Shown here in pieces: positions 34,673 through 44,622 of a DNA stretch of 53,182 nt. Under the pieces are notes generated by a model. The model was not told the origin of the DNA and made no database searches. It worked only from the letters and a program-made list of their open reading frames with translations. The number at the start of each line of letters is the position of its first letter. Position 1 is the stretch's first letter. This stretch comes from Planctomycetota bacterium (GTDB lineage: Bacteria; Planctomycetota; Planctomycetia; Planctomycetales; Planctomycetaceae), in the NCBI GenBank assembly GCA_027623235.1, contig JAQBVJ010000043.1, positions 1 to 53,182 on the forward strand, in the 5' to 3' direction. The position numbers were made by a program, and so were the translations under genes.

Positions 34673-35737
34673 TTACAGAATCAACATCGCATCGCCGTAG
34701 CTGAAGAAGCGGTACCGATTCTCCACCGCAGCCTGGTAGGCCTCACGAATGAACTCTGTTCCCGCCAGGGCGCTCACCAGAACAAGCAACGTTGATTTCG
34801 GCAAATGAAAATTTGTCAGCAGACAGTCGACTGACCGAAACGAATACCCGGGACGAATGAACAAATCGGTCTCTTCTGACCATGCCTGCAAATGTCCGTG
34901 CTGCGACGCCGATTCCAGCGTCCGCACGGATGTTGTCCCGATGGCGACGACGCGACCGCCACTTTGGCGAGTCCGCTGCAGCCTCTGCACGGTCTCTTCC
35001 GAAACGCTGCACCATTCTTTGTGCATACGATGTTCGCTGAGCTGATTGACACTGACCGGACGAAACGTGCCGATGCCAACGTGCAGCGTTACCCGAGCTG
35101 TCTCGATTCCCCGCTGCCGACAGCGGGCAAACAGTTCGTCCGTAAAATGAAGTCCCGCCGTCGGCGCTGCGACCGATCCGGGATGCTCGGCGTAAGTCGT
35201 CTGGTAGCGTCCCCAGTCGGCCTCATTCGCCACTTTGCGCTGGATGTAGGGAGGTAGCGGCACGGTGCCGTAAAGATCGAGCAACGTAAACTTGTCGCGA
35301 TCATCGTGAACCCGGGCCGACCAGATGCCATCCTCGTCCCGCGATTTCAGTTCAAGCTGCAAGGACGGTTGAACGGAGTCGTGAATGGAATGCAGTGTGA
35401 TTTTCTCTCCTGGCAGAAGGCGACCACGGGTCTGGCCGATCAGTTGCCAGAGGCCCTCTTCCGATGAAGAAAGATAGAGCCCTTCCCAGTGCCCGCCGGT
35501 TGATGTCCGCTCTCCGATCAGTCGGGCAGGGACGACTTTCGTGTCGTTAAGGACGAGGCAGTCTCCCGGGGACAGCAGTTCGGGGAGATCACTGACAGAG
35601 CAGTGCTGAATTGTGCCCGCCGCTCGGTCAAGCACGAGCAGTCGCGCCTGATCACGACGTTCCGGCGGTTCCTTCGCGATCAGTTCGACCGGAAGATCGT
35701 AGGAATACGTTTCCAGATCGTTCTCGTTCAGCGACAT
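34673..35737 (-). CDS. queA: S-adenosylmethionine:tRNA ribosyltransferase-isomerase QueA
   Basis: Transfers and isomerises the ribosyl moiety of SAM onto preQ1-modified tRNA to make epoxyqueuosine, in the cytoplasm. The 354-aa protein matches the family from end to end: YDLPVELIAKEPPERRDQARLLVLDR at the start, LSPGDCLVLNDTKVVPARL, YGTVPLPPYIQRKV, YQTTYAEHPGSVAAPTAGLHFT, HVGIGTFRPV, VVAIGTTSVRTLESA, and DCLLTNFHLPKSTLLVLVSALAG near the end. Other queuosine genes are not nearby. It lies 117 bp downstream of operon B on the same strand and may be read through from it. Confidence 0.97.
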   Translation of the reverse strand: MSLNENDLETYSYDLPVELIAKEPPERRDQARLLVLDRAAGTIQHCSVSDLPELLSPGDCLVLNDTKVVPARLIGERTSTGGHWEGLYLSSSEEGLWQLIGQTRGRLLPGEKITLHSIHDSVQPSLQLELKSRDEDGIWSARVHDDRDKFTLLDLYGTVPLPPYIQRKVANEADWGRYQTTYAEHPGSVAAPTAGLHFTDELFARCRQRGIETARVTLHVGIGTFRPVSVNQLSEHRMHKEWCSVSEETVQRLQRTRQSGGRVVAIGTTSVRTLESASQHGHLQAWSEETDLFIRPGYSFRSVDCLLTNFHLPKSTLLVLVSALAGTEFIREAYQAAVENRYRFFSYGDAMLIL

Positions 35738-35854
35738 CAGCCTTGCCGGTTTTCAGGGTCACGATTCAGCAACGACGGAAAAATGAAGAATCAAGATTCC
35801 GCATCGCGGTCCTGCTCATCCCCGCCGTGTCACATGATGCAATTGTTGCACGGC

Positions 35855-37822
35855 TCAACTTCCCGGCGCGGTGCGACGCTCCCGGGGATCAACGCCCGCT
35901 TTGTCCAGCGTCCGCATCTCTCGTGTTTCCTCGCGCAACTCATCCAGTTTCTCCTGATCGAGATGGATGGCTGCCACCTTCAGAACTTCTTTCCCCAGGC
36001 GATCAATCCGCGAGATCGATCGTCGATCATTCCTCGCTTTCGCTTTTTCCTTCGATCGAAACTGAATCTCCTCAACCTCACCCGTGAACTCCTCCAGCGT
36101 TGGCAGGTTATTCAATTCCTTAAGCGACTCGTCGACCTTATCCCATTCACCTTTCGCTCGACGATTCTTAATCATGGCAATTACCACCGACCGTTTGGCA
36201 ATCGTGTCGATGAGTCGACTCTGCAGAAGTACCAACTGCCCTTCGACGTCGAGCCGAATCGTATCGTCGGGACACTCAGCGAGCATGCTGGTTTCGACAC
36301 CAGAAACGAACGGGAACTTTGTCAGCAGCGAGCTTCCGCTTCGGATGTAGACCCACTCAAGGGGTTTGTTCGGATCGACTGGAATTTGAACACGACCGAA
36401 GCGATCGCTCCGATAAATGTCTGGTTTTCGCGGATCAGGCGTGTCTTTCGGCGGTTCTTCTCCGTCCGGTGGTGGCGGCGGAGGGGGCTCGTCATAGACG
36501 GCCACGAGATACCCGACCAGCGGCCGGTCGTGGTTTCGTTTTGGCGCCAGCCGCAGTGTGGTGACGCCAACGTCCTGCTTGATCGCGATGGCCCGGATTT
36601 CCATACGACGTCGGCGAAAGGCTCCCAGTGGTGTTGCCACGCCGGAGTAGACTGTCGTCTCGACGCGTTCCCGATCCACTTTGTCGACCGTCAGGTACGA
36701 CCACGGGAGAAACTGCATCTGCTTGAGGATCCGATCTTCATCGAGGTAACGAAAGAACGGTTTGAAAAGCGACCTGGCGGTCACGTGAGCGAAAACCGGA
36801 TCTCCCGCAGCGAACAGGCCAGCACGCATCTTAATTCGCGCGGTCTCCGGATTTGCTTCATCAATCTGCCCGACCGGATGATAAAGCTCGCCCAGCAGAT
36901 GCATGATCTCCTCGGCAATTCCGCGGCGATCCAGTGTCCGTCGTGACCGAACTGGCGAAAGTGACTCTGTATCTCGATCCCACTCACGAGACGTGACGTG
37001 GTAGTAACTACCGTGTTTCTCTACGGCGATCGGGAAGACCTTGTCGATTCGCTGTGGTGTCGGGAGAACGTAGAGGGTCATCAACTCAGCGATCAGGTCT
37101 GACGTTTTCGCATCAACTTTGCCGTTGCTCATTTTCTCAACAAGGGCACGCAGGAGCCGCTTTCGCTGTTCGTCGACTTCGATTTCGTCCGGAAGCGAGA
37201 TGATCTCGCCAACGGATTCCGCCAGCGCGGACGGCAACGGGATCGATACGGTGACCTCGACTTTGCCCTCGGTCGTCTGCGTGATCAGTTCGGCAAGCGA
37301 CTCCGCAGTGCTGAAGACGCGATTTCTCCATTTGATTCCATCCCCGGAAACGCTCTCGATCCCGGCACGGTTTCGGGGAGTCAGCCAATCCGGCTCATAG
37401 ATCGAGAAATCCCAGATGCCTCCGACACTTCGGTCTGCCAGTTCGTGCAGTTCAGCCAGAACGCCCTGCCGGAAAGCCGGTCCCAAATGTAGAGACCGCT
37501 CAAAGACGAGCGGAATTTCCACTCGATAGCGAAGTTCCTGAATTGGGATTCGCGGCTGCTTCGGAGGAGGCGGTGGCGGCTCGATGTACTCTTCTTTAGC
37601 AGCGGTCGCGTCCTTTCCGGCTGCTGCCTTCCCCTTCCCGGCGGCAGTTTTACCGGCGGGCTCGACCGTCTTCTCTGCAAGCGGCCTGGCAGTCGTTTCA
37701 GCAGGACCGTCCTGCGCGTGCAGACCCCTCAGTTCAATGCCGGCCAGAAGAATGGCCAGCATCAATGCAGAAGTCCAAAGCACTCCGGGTTTTCCAGAGA
37801 GAATCATTTCTCGGCCTGGCAT
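35855..37822 (-). CDS. Exported hypothetical protein with proline-rich segments (operon B)
   Basis: No family recognised. The 655-aa protein has a hydrophobic leader (about residues 12-33, LWTSALMLAILLAGIELRG). A Lys/Ala-rich then Pro-rich linker follows (EEYIEPPPPPPKQPR, about 76-90). A large mixed domain of about 350 residues opens with YRVEIPLVFERSLHLGPAFR and includes SFLKPFFRYLDEDR-like and LRLAPKRNHDRPLVGYLVAVYD segments. A second Pro-rich run (DEPPPPPPPDGEEPP) interrupts a beta-rich part, and the C-terminal 100 residues are charged and helical. It starts 39 bp after the solute-binding protein gene and is last in operon B. ATGs at 37822 or 37807 are both possible. It is probably periplasmic or envelope-attached. 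Confidence 0.78.
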   Translation of the reverse strand: MPGREMILSGKPGVLWTSALMLAILLAGIELRGLHAQDGPAETTARPLAEKTVEPAGKTAAGKGKAAAGKDATAAKEEYIEPPPPPPKQPRIPIQELRYRVEIPLVFERSLHLGPAFRQGVLAELHELADRSVGGIWDFSIYEPDWLTPRNRAGIESVSGDGIKWRNRVFSTAESLAELITQTTEGKVEVTVSIPLPSALAESVGEIISLPDEIEVDEQRKRLLRALVEKMSNGKVDAKTSDLIAELMTLYVLPTPQRIDKVFPIAVEKHGSYYHVTSREWDRDTESLSPVRSRRTLDRRGIAEEIMHLLGELYHPVGQIDEANPETARIKMRAGLFAAGDPVFAHVTARSLFKPFFRYLDEDRILKQMQFLPWSYLTVDKVDRERVETTVYSGVATPLGAFRRRRMEIRAIAIKQDVGVTTLRLAPKRNHDRPLVGYLVAVYDEPPPPPPPDGEEPPKDTPDPRKPDIYRSDRFGRVQIPVDPNKPLEWVYIRSGSSLLTKFPFVSGVETSMLAECPDDTIRLDVEGQLVLLQSRLIDTIAKRSVVIAMIKNRRAKGEWDKVDESLKELNNLPTLEEFTGEVEEIQFRSKEKAKARNDRRSISRIDRLGKEVLKVAAIHLDQEKLDELREETREMRTLDKAGVDPRERRTAPGS

Positions 37823-37861
37823 GATGACAAATGAGGGTTGAAAGGGGATTCCGCAGGACAA

Positions 37862-40414
37862 TCAGAGCAGCTCCGTTGAGTACCACGCACCGACTTTCCA
37901 TTTTTCGACATTGTGGTACGGGTCGACCAGTCGCTGTGGGAAGCCCTGGATGTTCTTGCGGATCACAATGACATCGTCGACTTCCCACAGCGGAATCACG
38001 TGGACCAGTTCATTCAATCGGAAGTGCAGGCCACGGAGCATTCGAACGGACGAATTGAAATCGACGGACTGCTCCAGCTCGATCAACTGCTGCCGCAGCC
38101 AGTCCGGAAGATGTTCCAGATCTTCAACCCGCGCATCTGGTTTCATCGTAAGGAATGGCCAGAGATCCGTAACGGGCTCGGACATGCGAACTGTTCGATA
38201 GACGATATCCCAGTCCTTCGGTGTTTCTTCCGTGCCGGCGACGATCGTGACTTTGATTCCCAGTTGCGCCCATTGAGCAACAAGCTGTTCGGCCGCTGCG
38301 AGGATCACTTCGCCTGGCTCGCAGACCATCCTGAGTTCCGGAAGGCTCCCACCGAACCGTTTTTCGGAGAACTTGATTAAAGAAAACGCCAGGGGAAGGT
38401 CGCGTGAGTCCGCCCCCGATTTCTTCAGCTCGTCATCGTACCCGGAGTCGTAGCCGTAGCTGCTCCGCGGAAAGGGAGCGGACACAACACGCCCGCGTAG
38501 GGATTCCGGATCGTGAAGGACCGTTTCCGCGAGAATCTTCTGTCGGTCGAGAATCTGCGCCAGAGCCCGACGAAATTCGGCATTCCGAAGTGGTTTGCTT
38601 TCCGGATTGAACTGCAGCACGTGAGTCGTCGGCACCCCGTACTGCTCCAGGAAAAACCGGTCGTCGTTGACAAGATCGTCCACGTACCACAGCGGCGGTC
38701 GAGGCAACACCGAAACATCACCGCGCAATAGTGCCTGCACGAGTTTTTCAGACGTCGGGTACTTGCGTTCGACGATCTCCTCGACACGGTAGGACGAAAG
38801 GCGATCCGCCTGAGGAATCGCGCGGCGAAACGTGATGTGATCGTCGGCCCTCTCATGGACAACAAACCGCCTCGACAAGGCATCCGATCCCGAGGCAGTG
38901 CCTCCTTCAGCCGCCGCGGCCGGGACGACTGGCTGTCGAACTGGAAACTGAAATAACGCCTGAGGCCGGACCGGCACTGACGAGAAATTCAGAACGAATT
39001 CCTGCGGCGAACGGACCTCCATCGAGCTGACAAAACTCGCCAGCCGCTCGTCGTAGTACGGTGAGCTCTGTTTCAGCCGATCGCCGATTGATCGGACGAC
39101 CTGCTCTGAGGTCAAAACGGGATTGGACTCCCAGATTGCCCGGCGGCGTCGCAACGTGAAAACAAGTTTCCGGCCAAGGTCCGCTGGAATCCACTCTTCA
39201 AAGACGGGGGATTCGTAAAACGACGCCCGGTCAAAACCTCGAACCTGAAACAGATCCTTCGCGAGAAGTGATTCGAGTCGCCGGTCTGCATCCGTCGGCA
39301 GAAAAAACGGCGTTGCGTCTCCAGCCAGTCGCGGAACGCCGACAGACAGAACTTGATATCGGTCCGCGATGCGATCATAAGAACTTTTGAGTTGCGGATG
39401 CGGCGGCCAGACACCGGCTGCTTCGGTCGCCAGCGCGAAAGCCTCTGCGTGTCGCCCCGCAGCCTGCTCGACACCGGCTTTTCGGATCAGTTCGTCTGTC
39501 TGCTTCGAAAAGCCCTCGGTCCAGCGAACCGCGACGGGATGCGAAGCATCATGACCACGAAGTCGAAGCAGGAAATACCTGGCCTGTCGCAACTCACCTG
39601 AGTCTTCCGCTCGTTTGATGAGAGCGTCGATGACTTTTCCCAGCTCCTCCCGCAAACCGGAATACGCCTTATCAAGAAGGTAGAGTTCTTCGAAGAACGC
39701 CAGAGCCTCTTCCAGCTGACCTTCTTCCATTCGAAGTTTCGCTTCTTCGAACAGCAGTCGATTCCGGCGATCGGTGTATCCGGGCCAGCCAGGCACGCGA
39801 CGCTGGACGACAAGCAGCAACTCGAACGCCTTATCCAGCTTCTTTTCATTCAGGAGAATGTCGGTCCGCCTCAGCATCAGGTCTTCGCTGTGGACAATCT
39901 GATCAACGTTGCGGGCGACGTTGAGCCGGTACTCGGCTGCGGAATCGGGATCGGTATCTGCCGGATCTTCCGGCAGCGAGACTGTCAGAAATGTGGCCTC
40001 GTCGAGAAGTCGCGCCAGCCGTGTCTTGTACTCCTCGTCCGTTTCTCCCGCTTCCTGCTTTGGTCTTTTGGCAGACAGTTTGAGATTCTCGCGAGCCTCC
40101 GCCATCTTCTGAATCGTGTCAGGCCGAGGATAAACCGGCTGCACAACCAGAACTTCCCGCTCGTCACCCTTCTTGAGATTGCTCTTGAGAATGATCCAGT
40201 CGACCGGGTCGCCGGTGAGCAGTTCCTCCATCGTTGGAATCTGCGTCTTCATTTCTCCCAGAGTCGGAAGCGATGCTTCTTCCTCGTCCTGAGCAGTCAC
40301 GCGAGAACCTGGCACCAGTGCCCCAACGAGCGCCACAACGAGTGCAAGACGCCACCAGCCTTCGCCGCAGAAGTCACGTTGCGACCACGAAAGAAAATCC
40401 AACCGATGTTTCAT
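37862..40414 (-). CDS. Large family-5 solute-binding protein with helical N-terminal extension (operon B)
   Basis: An 850-aa exported protein. The leader is at about residues 20-40. Residues 45-340 form a charged helical region with TPR-like stretches (KAFELLLVVQRRVPGWPG, EEALAFFEELYLLDKAYSGLREEL). The rest is an extracellular solute-binding domain of family 5 (DppA/OppA-like): FEEWIPADLGRKLVFTLRR, LTSEQVVRSIGDRL, THVLQFNPESKPLRNAEFRRALAQILDR (about 605-632), and EQLVAQWAQLGIKVTIVAG. Classical members are about 500-550 aa, so the N-terminal third is extra. No ABC permease or ATPase is nearby. Its ATG overlaps the stop of the propeller gene (4 bp), pointing to a shared complex. Confidence 0.9.
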   Translation of the reverse strand: MKHRLDFLSWSQRDFCGEGWWRLALVVALVGALVPGSRVTAQDEEEASLPTLGEMKTQIPTMEELLTGDPVDWIILKSNLKKGDEREVLVVQPVYPRPDTIQKMAEARENLKLSAKRPKQEAGETDEEYKTRLARLLDEATFLTVSLPEDPADTDPDSAAEYRLNVARNVDQIVHSEDLMLRRTDILLNEKKLDKAFELLLVVQRRVPGWPGYTDRRNRLLFEEAKLRMEEGQLEEALAFFEELYLLDKAYSGLREELGKVIDALIKRAEDSGELRQARYFLLRLRGHDASHPVAVRWTEGFSKQTDELIRKAGVEQAAGRHAEAFALATEAAGVWPPHPQLKSSYDRIADRYQVLSVGVPRLAGDATPFFLPTDADRRLESLLAKDLFQVRGFDRASFYESPVFEEWIPADLGRKLVFTLRRRRAIWESNPVLTSEQVVRSIGDRLKQSSPYYDERLASFVSSMEVRSPQEFVLNFSSVPVRPQALFQFPVRQPVVPAAAAEGGTASGSDALSRRFVVHERADDHITFRRAIPQADRLSSYRVEEIVERKYPTSEKLVQALLRGDVSVLPRPPLWYVDDLVNDDRFFLEQYGVPTTHVLQFNPESKPLRNAEFRRALAQILDRQKILAETVLHDPESLRGRVVSAPFPRSSYGYDSGYDDELKKSGADSRDLPLAFSLIKFSEKRFGGSLPELRMVCEPGEVILAAAEQLVAQWAQLGIKVTIVAGTEETPKDWDIVYRTVRMSEPVTDLWPFLTMKPDARVEDLEHLPDWLRQQLIELEQSVDFNSSVRMLRGLHFRLNELVHVIPLWEVDDVIVIRKNIQGFPQRLVDPYHNVEKWKVGAWYSTELL

Positions 40415-43400
40415 GAGCCTTCTCCCGAAGGAGATTCAATGCGGTACAAGCTGCCGTCAATTGAAATGACAACCAGATGACTGCCAAGCCGGAAGGGTCC
40501 GTGCTCAATCGGCTGGTCGAGCTGCAGCACTTTTGTCTCTTCGCCCGTTTCAACATTGATCGTCAGGACGCGCCCGTTCATCGTGCCGAAAATCAACGAG
40601 GCACCGTCCAGAATGGGTGAGCCGGACATCGCATCCTGGCCCATGTTGATTGACCAGACTTCTTCCAGCTTGCGGTCCAGTGCCAGGCAACGGAGCTTTT
40701 CGTCTTCCGATTGAACGAACAATCGGTCGCCGACAATCGCCAGCGTACCGAAGGCTGGAGCACTCAACTTGACCTCGGCTTCCTGCCGGAAACCAACGAT
40801 ATCCAGCAGTTGCGTTCGCCCGGTTGCATCGGAAACAACCAGACGTCCCTTTGCCACAGCCGGAGAAACATGCACCTTCGCCCCCACTTCGAGCGTCTCA
40901 ATCGACTGGAGATGCGGATTCGGACTGGTCCGGTACTCCACCCGGGAAATGTTTCCGGCGAGATCCGTGACAAGAATGTGTTCCTGGTCAATCGGAACGA
41001 TCGACCCCCACTGGACGGTGTCCTGCTGCTCGACAGTTCCCAGAAAATCGGCAGCCCGCAGTCCGCCCGGCATCCCGAGAAGCTGCAGCTTTGTCGGCAG
41101 AGCAACGACGGCTCCACCAGCAAGCGGCACCGGGTCGAGGATGCCTCCGACTGTCGTTGTCAGTTCCTGTGACAACTTTCCAGCCTGATTAACAATCCAG
41201 AGCTGCGGCGTCTTGCCGCCACATGTCACTGCGAACTGATTACCAGGGAGAACGCCCGCCCGAATCGGCTCAACGGCATCCTTGGGAATTTTCACCTCGC
41301 CATCGTACCGGAACAGGAATCCGCCGGTCTCCAGTTTCTGTGCGGTCACCTGAAACAATTCGCCCGTCCGGGTGAGACAAAGAATGCTGTCTTCGCCAGT
41401 CGGCATGACGGCGAGGACCCCGGTCCCCAGGACCGTCTTTCCGAATTCCGTCATCTCCTCGCCGTTCACCTGCACGAGGCTGATGGCGTCGCTTCCGAGT
41501 TCGCGTTTGCCAACAAACAGTGTGTCGCCGATTTTTTGGAGAGGCTGGCCGGTGGCACCGAATTCATTAATCTCTCTCCTTGTGTTGTCTTCCGGAAGGT
41601 CGTCCTGCGTCAGCTGAAACTTCCGGAGCCTGTCGCTTGACGACCACAGTCGCCCATCCGGTCCCCCCAGCAGATAAACCGCTCCGTCGTATTCTGATTT
41701 GGAAGGTGGCCGGGCGATGTCGAGCAGCGGTTCCTGCTCTTTGTTATCCGACACGGTGAACGCGCTGAACTGCTCGCCGACCGCCGGGACAAACAGTTTG
41801 TTTCCGCGCAGTAAGAGCGGATCCCTCACCTGTCTGGGAATGACCTTGGAGCCGACTTCGGGGAAAGCGTTTTCCACGTCGGTCGCGTCAAAGACCCGCA
41901 GTGTGCAGCCCTGGCTGGCTCCGTTTTCAGCCATCAGCACGAGCGAACCCATCGCGAGCAGGGGCACGTCGATCGAACCTGGCGGCTGAAAAGTCGGCCA
42001 GACGGCAACACACTCCATCTGCCGAAGTCCGATGATATAGGTCACTCCCTCATCGCCGGCGACGATAAGATTCGGGCTGTCGCGAACAAGGACCGGCGGA
42101 GCGTAGACGGGCTGCGAAAACGTCAGCCGCGATGTTGCCTGGCCGGTCTGCAGATCGATTTTGTAAAGATGTTTGCCGAGTGTCGGCAGATAGACCTGAC
42201 CGCCATGAATGAGCGGCACTCCAGAGACCGGTTCTTCGATGGTCTGCCGCCAGCCGAGCTCACCGGTCTGTCGGTTGAGCAGCACCAGTTCCTGCCAACG
42301 CGTGTCGAACAGCAGCAGCCCGGGTATGGTCGTATCCACTTGCTCGGGGAAAAACGGGGTATCCGGACCGATGGCCCGCCGCCAGGTCGTGTCTCCCGTG
42401 ACCGAATCGACGCCGTAGCAGCATCCGTGAGCAACACCGAATACGTTTCGCCCCTCAGACGTTGCTTCCGTTGACGACCGAGTATGAGGCGTCAGCGAAA
42501 GCGGCGGCGGAACAGGAAGCGGTCGGTCCTCAGTCGACGCCGCACGGTCGAGGGCTTCTTTCTGGATCAGACCTTTCTCGACGTTCAGCGCTTCATCGAG
42601 GAAGCCGGACAGCTTTCGGTCTCGCTCCATGTCTGCGTACTGGACGATCAGATCACGGCGTGCCTTTAAAGCAGGAATCGGCCGTTTCGCAGTGAGGTGT
42701 CCCTCAATGAGGGCGTACGCTGTGTGGATCGCACCACGCTTGTGAATCTCTCGTTCCGCCGCTTCTCGATCCAGTTTGATCTGCTCTTTATCCTTGGTGG
42801 GCGGTTCGTCCTCAGCAGCAAACCCGTCGATACTGAGTGCCGCGGTGTCGGAGACAACCAGCAGGCCTCTCGCCGTGTCGAGAGCCGTCGCATTCTTGGC
42901 CGACTTCGCCATGTCCGACGCCGTCTTCAAACTGCCGAGCGAAATCTGAATGCAGTATTCGAGCAGTTCCGGCTTTTTCTCGGGGTAGGTTTCCAGGTCG
43001 CGGCAATCACTGATGTAAAGATCGACCATCTCGAGCCCTTTGCCCCAGTCGGGAACGGACCCGACGATCTGCTGGTCGACGCGGGTTTTTGCTCGTAGAA
43101 ATTTCGCTTCATCCACTCGTTCGTGCCGGCCGTGAGCGATGATAAACGCGTCCAGTTTCTCGATGGCCTGTCCGAACCGCTGCTCGCTGATGTCGTTCTC
43201 TATCGCCGTAAATTCTTTCGTGACGATGTCTCGACCGATCATGAAGTAATACGTGCCGGACAGAACGGTCAGAATGGCGATTCCCGCTGCAAGTGCGAGT
43301 ACGACTGGAGATTTCGCGATCTCCTGCTCACCAGGCCGCTTCGTCGGAAGCGCGAGGCGCGCCATCGGTGACGGCTTTTTCACGGCATCGTCTTCTGAGG

Positions 43401-43569
43401 TGGCGGCGTCATCATCACGCGCACGTCGGCCGCGCGGAGCAGCCTCTGGCGCGCTGCGGTCTGCACCACGCCGCTTCAAAACCGGAGCGTCCTTCGGGGC
43501 GTCTTCGTTCGGACCTTCGCCGTCCTCAAAGAGGTCGTCGTCGTCGACCCAGTCTGGCTTTTTTCCCAT
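40411..43569 (-). CDS. Membrane-anchored PQQ-type beta-propeller protein (operon B)
   Basis: A 1052-aa protein with a disordered, charged cytoplasmic N-terminus (about residues 1-85) and a single membrane span (about 87-110, SPVVLALAAGIAILTVLSG). A helical region of about 250 residues precedes a C-terminal PQQ/quinoprotein-like propeller (about 380-1045). Blade motifs include GVDSVTGDTTWRRAIG, LLNRQTGELGWRQTIE, YKIDLQTGQATSRL, WIVNQAGKLSQEL, LALDRKLEEVWSINMG and LTINVETGEETKVL. No quinone-ligand residues of dehydrogenases were recognised, so a structural role like BamB or TolB is more likely than an enzyme. The ribosome site GGGGGAG is strong. It lies 133 bp after the zinc-ribbon ExbD gene and overlaps the binding-protein gene by 4 bp. 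Confidence 0.92.
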   Translation of the reverse strand: MGKKPDWVDDDDLFEDGEGPNEDAPKDAPVLKRRGADRSAPEAAPRGRRARDDDAATSEDDAVKKPSPMARLALPTKRPGEQEIAKSPVVLALAAGIAILTVLSGTYYFMIGRDIVTKEFTAIENDISEQRFGQAIEKLDAFIIAHGRHERVDEAKFLRAKTRVDQQIVGSVPDWGKGLEMVDLYISDCRDLETYPEKKPELLEYCIQISLGSLKTASDMAKSAKNATALDTARGLLVVSDTAALSIDGFAAEDEPPTKDKEQIKLDREAAEREIHKRGAIHTAYALIEGHLTAKRPIPALKARRDLIVQYADMERDRKLSGFLDEALNVEKGLIQKEALDRAASTEDRPLPVPPPLSLTPHTRSSTEATSEGRNVFGVAHGCCYGVDSVTGDTTWRRAIGPDTPFFPEQVDTTIPGLLLFDTRWQELVLLNRQTGELGWRQTIEEPVSGVPLIHGGQVYLPTLGKHLYKIDLQTGQATSRLTFSQPVYAPPVLVRDSPNLIVAGDEGVTYIIGLRQMECVAVWPTFQPPGSIDVPLLAMGSLVLMAENGASQGCTLRVFDATDVENAFPEVGSKVIPRQVRDPLLLRGNKLFVPAVGEQFSAFTVSDNKEQEPLLDIARPPSKSEYDGAVYLLGGPDGRLWSSSDRLRKFQLTQDDLPEDNTRREINEFGATGQPLQKIGDTLFVGKRELGSDAISLVQVNGEEMTEFGKTVLGTGVLAVMPTGEDSILCLTRTGELFQVTAQKLETGGFLFRYDGEVKIPKDAVEPIRAGVLPGNQFAVTCGGKTPQLWIVNQAGKLSQELTTTVGGILDPVPLAGGAVVALPTKLQLLGMPGGLRAADFLGTVEQQDTVQWGSIVPIDQEHILVTDLAGNISRVEYRTSPNPHLQSIETLEVGAKVHVSPAVAKGRLVVSDATGRTQLLDIVGFRQEAEVKLSAPAFGTLAIVGDRLFVQSEDEKLRCLALDRKLEEVWSINMGQDAMSGSPILDGASLIFGTMNGRVLTINVETGEETKVLQLDQPIEHGPFRLGSHLVVISIDGSLYRIESPSGEGS

Positions 43570-43702
43570 CGTCTCCCCCCTGGTGAGTGCTTCTGCCCGG
43601 TCGAGAAACCCGTTCGGGCGACACTCGTCAGGTCGTTGTCAATTGTGAACTGTCAGCCTTCGTCATCGTGTGAGGCGGACTTTGAGTCCGAGTCGTCACC
43701 TG

Positions 43703-44611
43703 TCAGTTTCCTCGCTTCAGGCCGACGCGAATCTTCTGCAGCCCGATTTCATTGGCTGCGTCGATGACTCGCACGACCACTTCATGCAGAGCATCCTCAT
43801 GGGCCGTGATCAGAATTTCGGGTTTCCGTGCCGCCTTGAGAACCTTCGGCAGCAGCTTCAGGTCACTGACCATCTGCTCGTCGACTGTCACCAGATTGCG
43901 GGCATCGATCTCGACCATGATCGATTCTTCTTCAAACTCCTCGAGATTCTGAATCGCTGTCGACTGCCCCTTCTCTTCCGGATCCGGAGCAGGCACTTCG
44001 AGCGATTTCTGAATACTGAACGAGGCCGTGATCATGAAAAAAATGAGCAGCAGGAACGTGACGTCGACCATCGGCGTCAGATCCATTTCCTCATCGGCCC
44101 CCGCGCGACTGCCACCGTAAAACTCCTGCTCTTCGTCTTCGTCCTCGTCCTCGGCGAACATCTCATCGGGAAACCGACCCGCGACCGGTGCAGGACTTTC
44201 CTGTTCCACGATCGCTTCTTCAAAAGCGAGGACGGCCGCCAGATCATCCTTGTCGTCACCCCCGCTCCCGGTCGGCGGTTCCGAGACCGGCAAATCGTTC
44301 GCAGGAGCTTCCCCGAACTCGACGTCGTCCGCTCCGCCGTCCTCAGAGACTCCTTCGACAACGTCGGCTTCGTCGTCATCGTCGAGCAGGTTCTTCAGAG
44401 CGGCCTGAAGTTCCGGCGTCTTCTGAAACGGCTTTGCGGTCTCGTCCTGATCCGCCCCTTCGTTCAGAACCGGCTCATCCGGAACAGCAGATCCGGCTTC
44501 CGGGACACGCATCTTTGTGCTGCATTTTTCGCAGCGAATCTTCCGGCCTGCGTTCTTTGTCTCGACAGAATATTTCTGTCGGCATTTCGGGCAGCGAAAT
44601 TTGATGGACAT
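43703..44611 (-). CDS. ExbD/TolR protein fused to N-terminal zinc ribbon (operon B)
   Basis: A 302-aa protein with an unusual fusion. Residues 1-35 (C7-P-K-C10 and C27-E-K-C30) form a zinc ribbon of MJ0042 type, which should lie in the cytoplasm. An acidic linker of about 140 residues (runs of Asp/Glu, DDDDEAD and EDEDEDEEQE) leads to one span (DLTPMVDVTFLLLIFFMITASF, about 177-198) with the ExbD Asp in TPMVD. A periplasmic ExbD domain follows (IMVEIDARNLVTVDEQMV, then EILITAHEDALHEVVVRVID). Standard ExbD is about 140 aa. The ribbon could sense metal or redox state or bind a cytoplasmic partner. The gene is 11 bp after the other exbD; AAGGA precedes the start. Confidence 0.93.
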   Translation of the reverse strand: MSIKFRCPKCRQKYSVETKNAGRKIRCEKCSTKMRVPEAGSAVPDEPVLNEGADQDETAKPFQKTPELQAALKNLLDDDDEADVVEGVSEDGGADDVEFGEAPANDLPVSEPPTGSGGDDKDDLAAVLAFEEAIVEQESPAPVAGRFPDEMFAEDEDEDEEQEFYGGSRAGADEEMDLTPMVDVTFLLLIFFMITASFSIQKSLEVPAPDPEEKGQSTAIQNLEEFEEESIMVEIDARNLVTVDEQMVSDLKLLPKVLKAARKPEILITAHEDALHEVVVRVIDAANEIGLQKIRVGLKRGN

Positions 44612-44622
44612 GGCGCAGGTCC

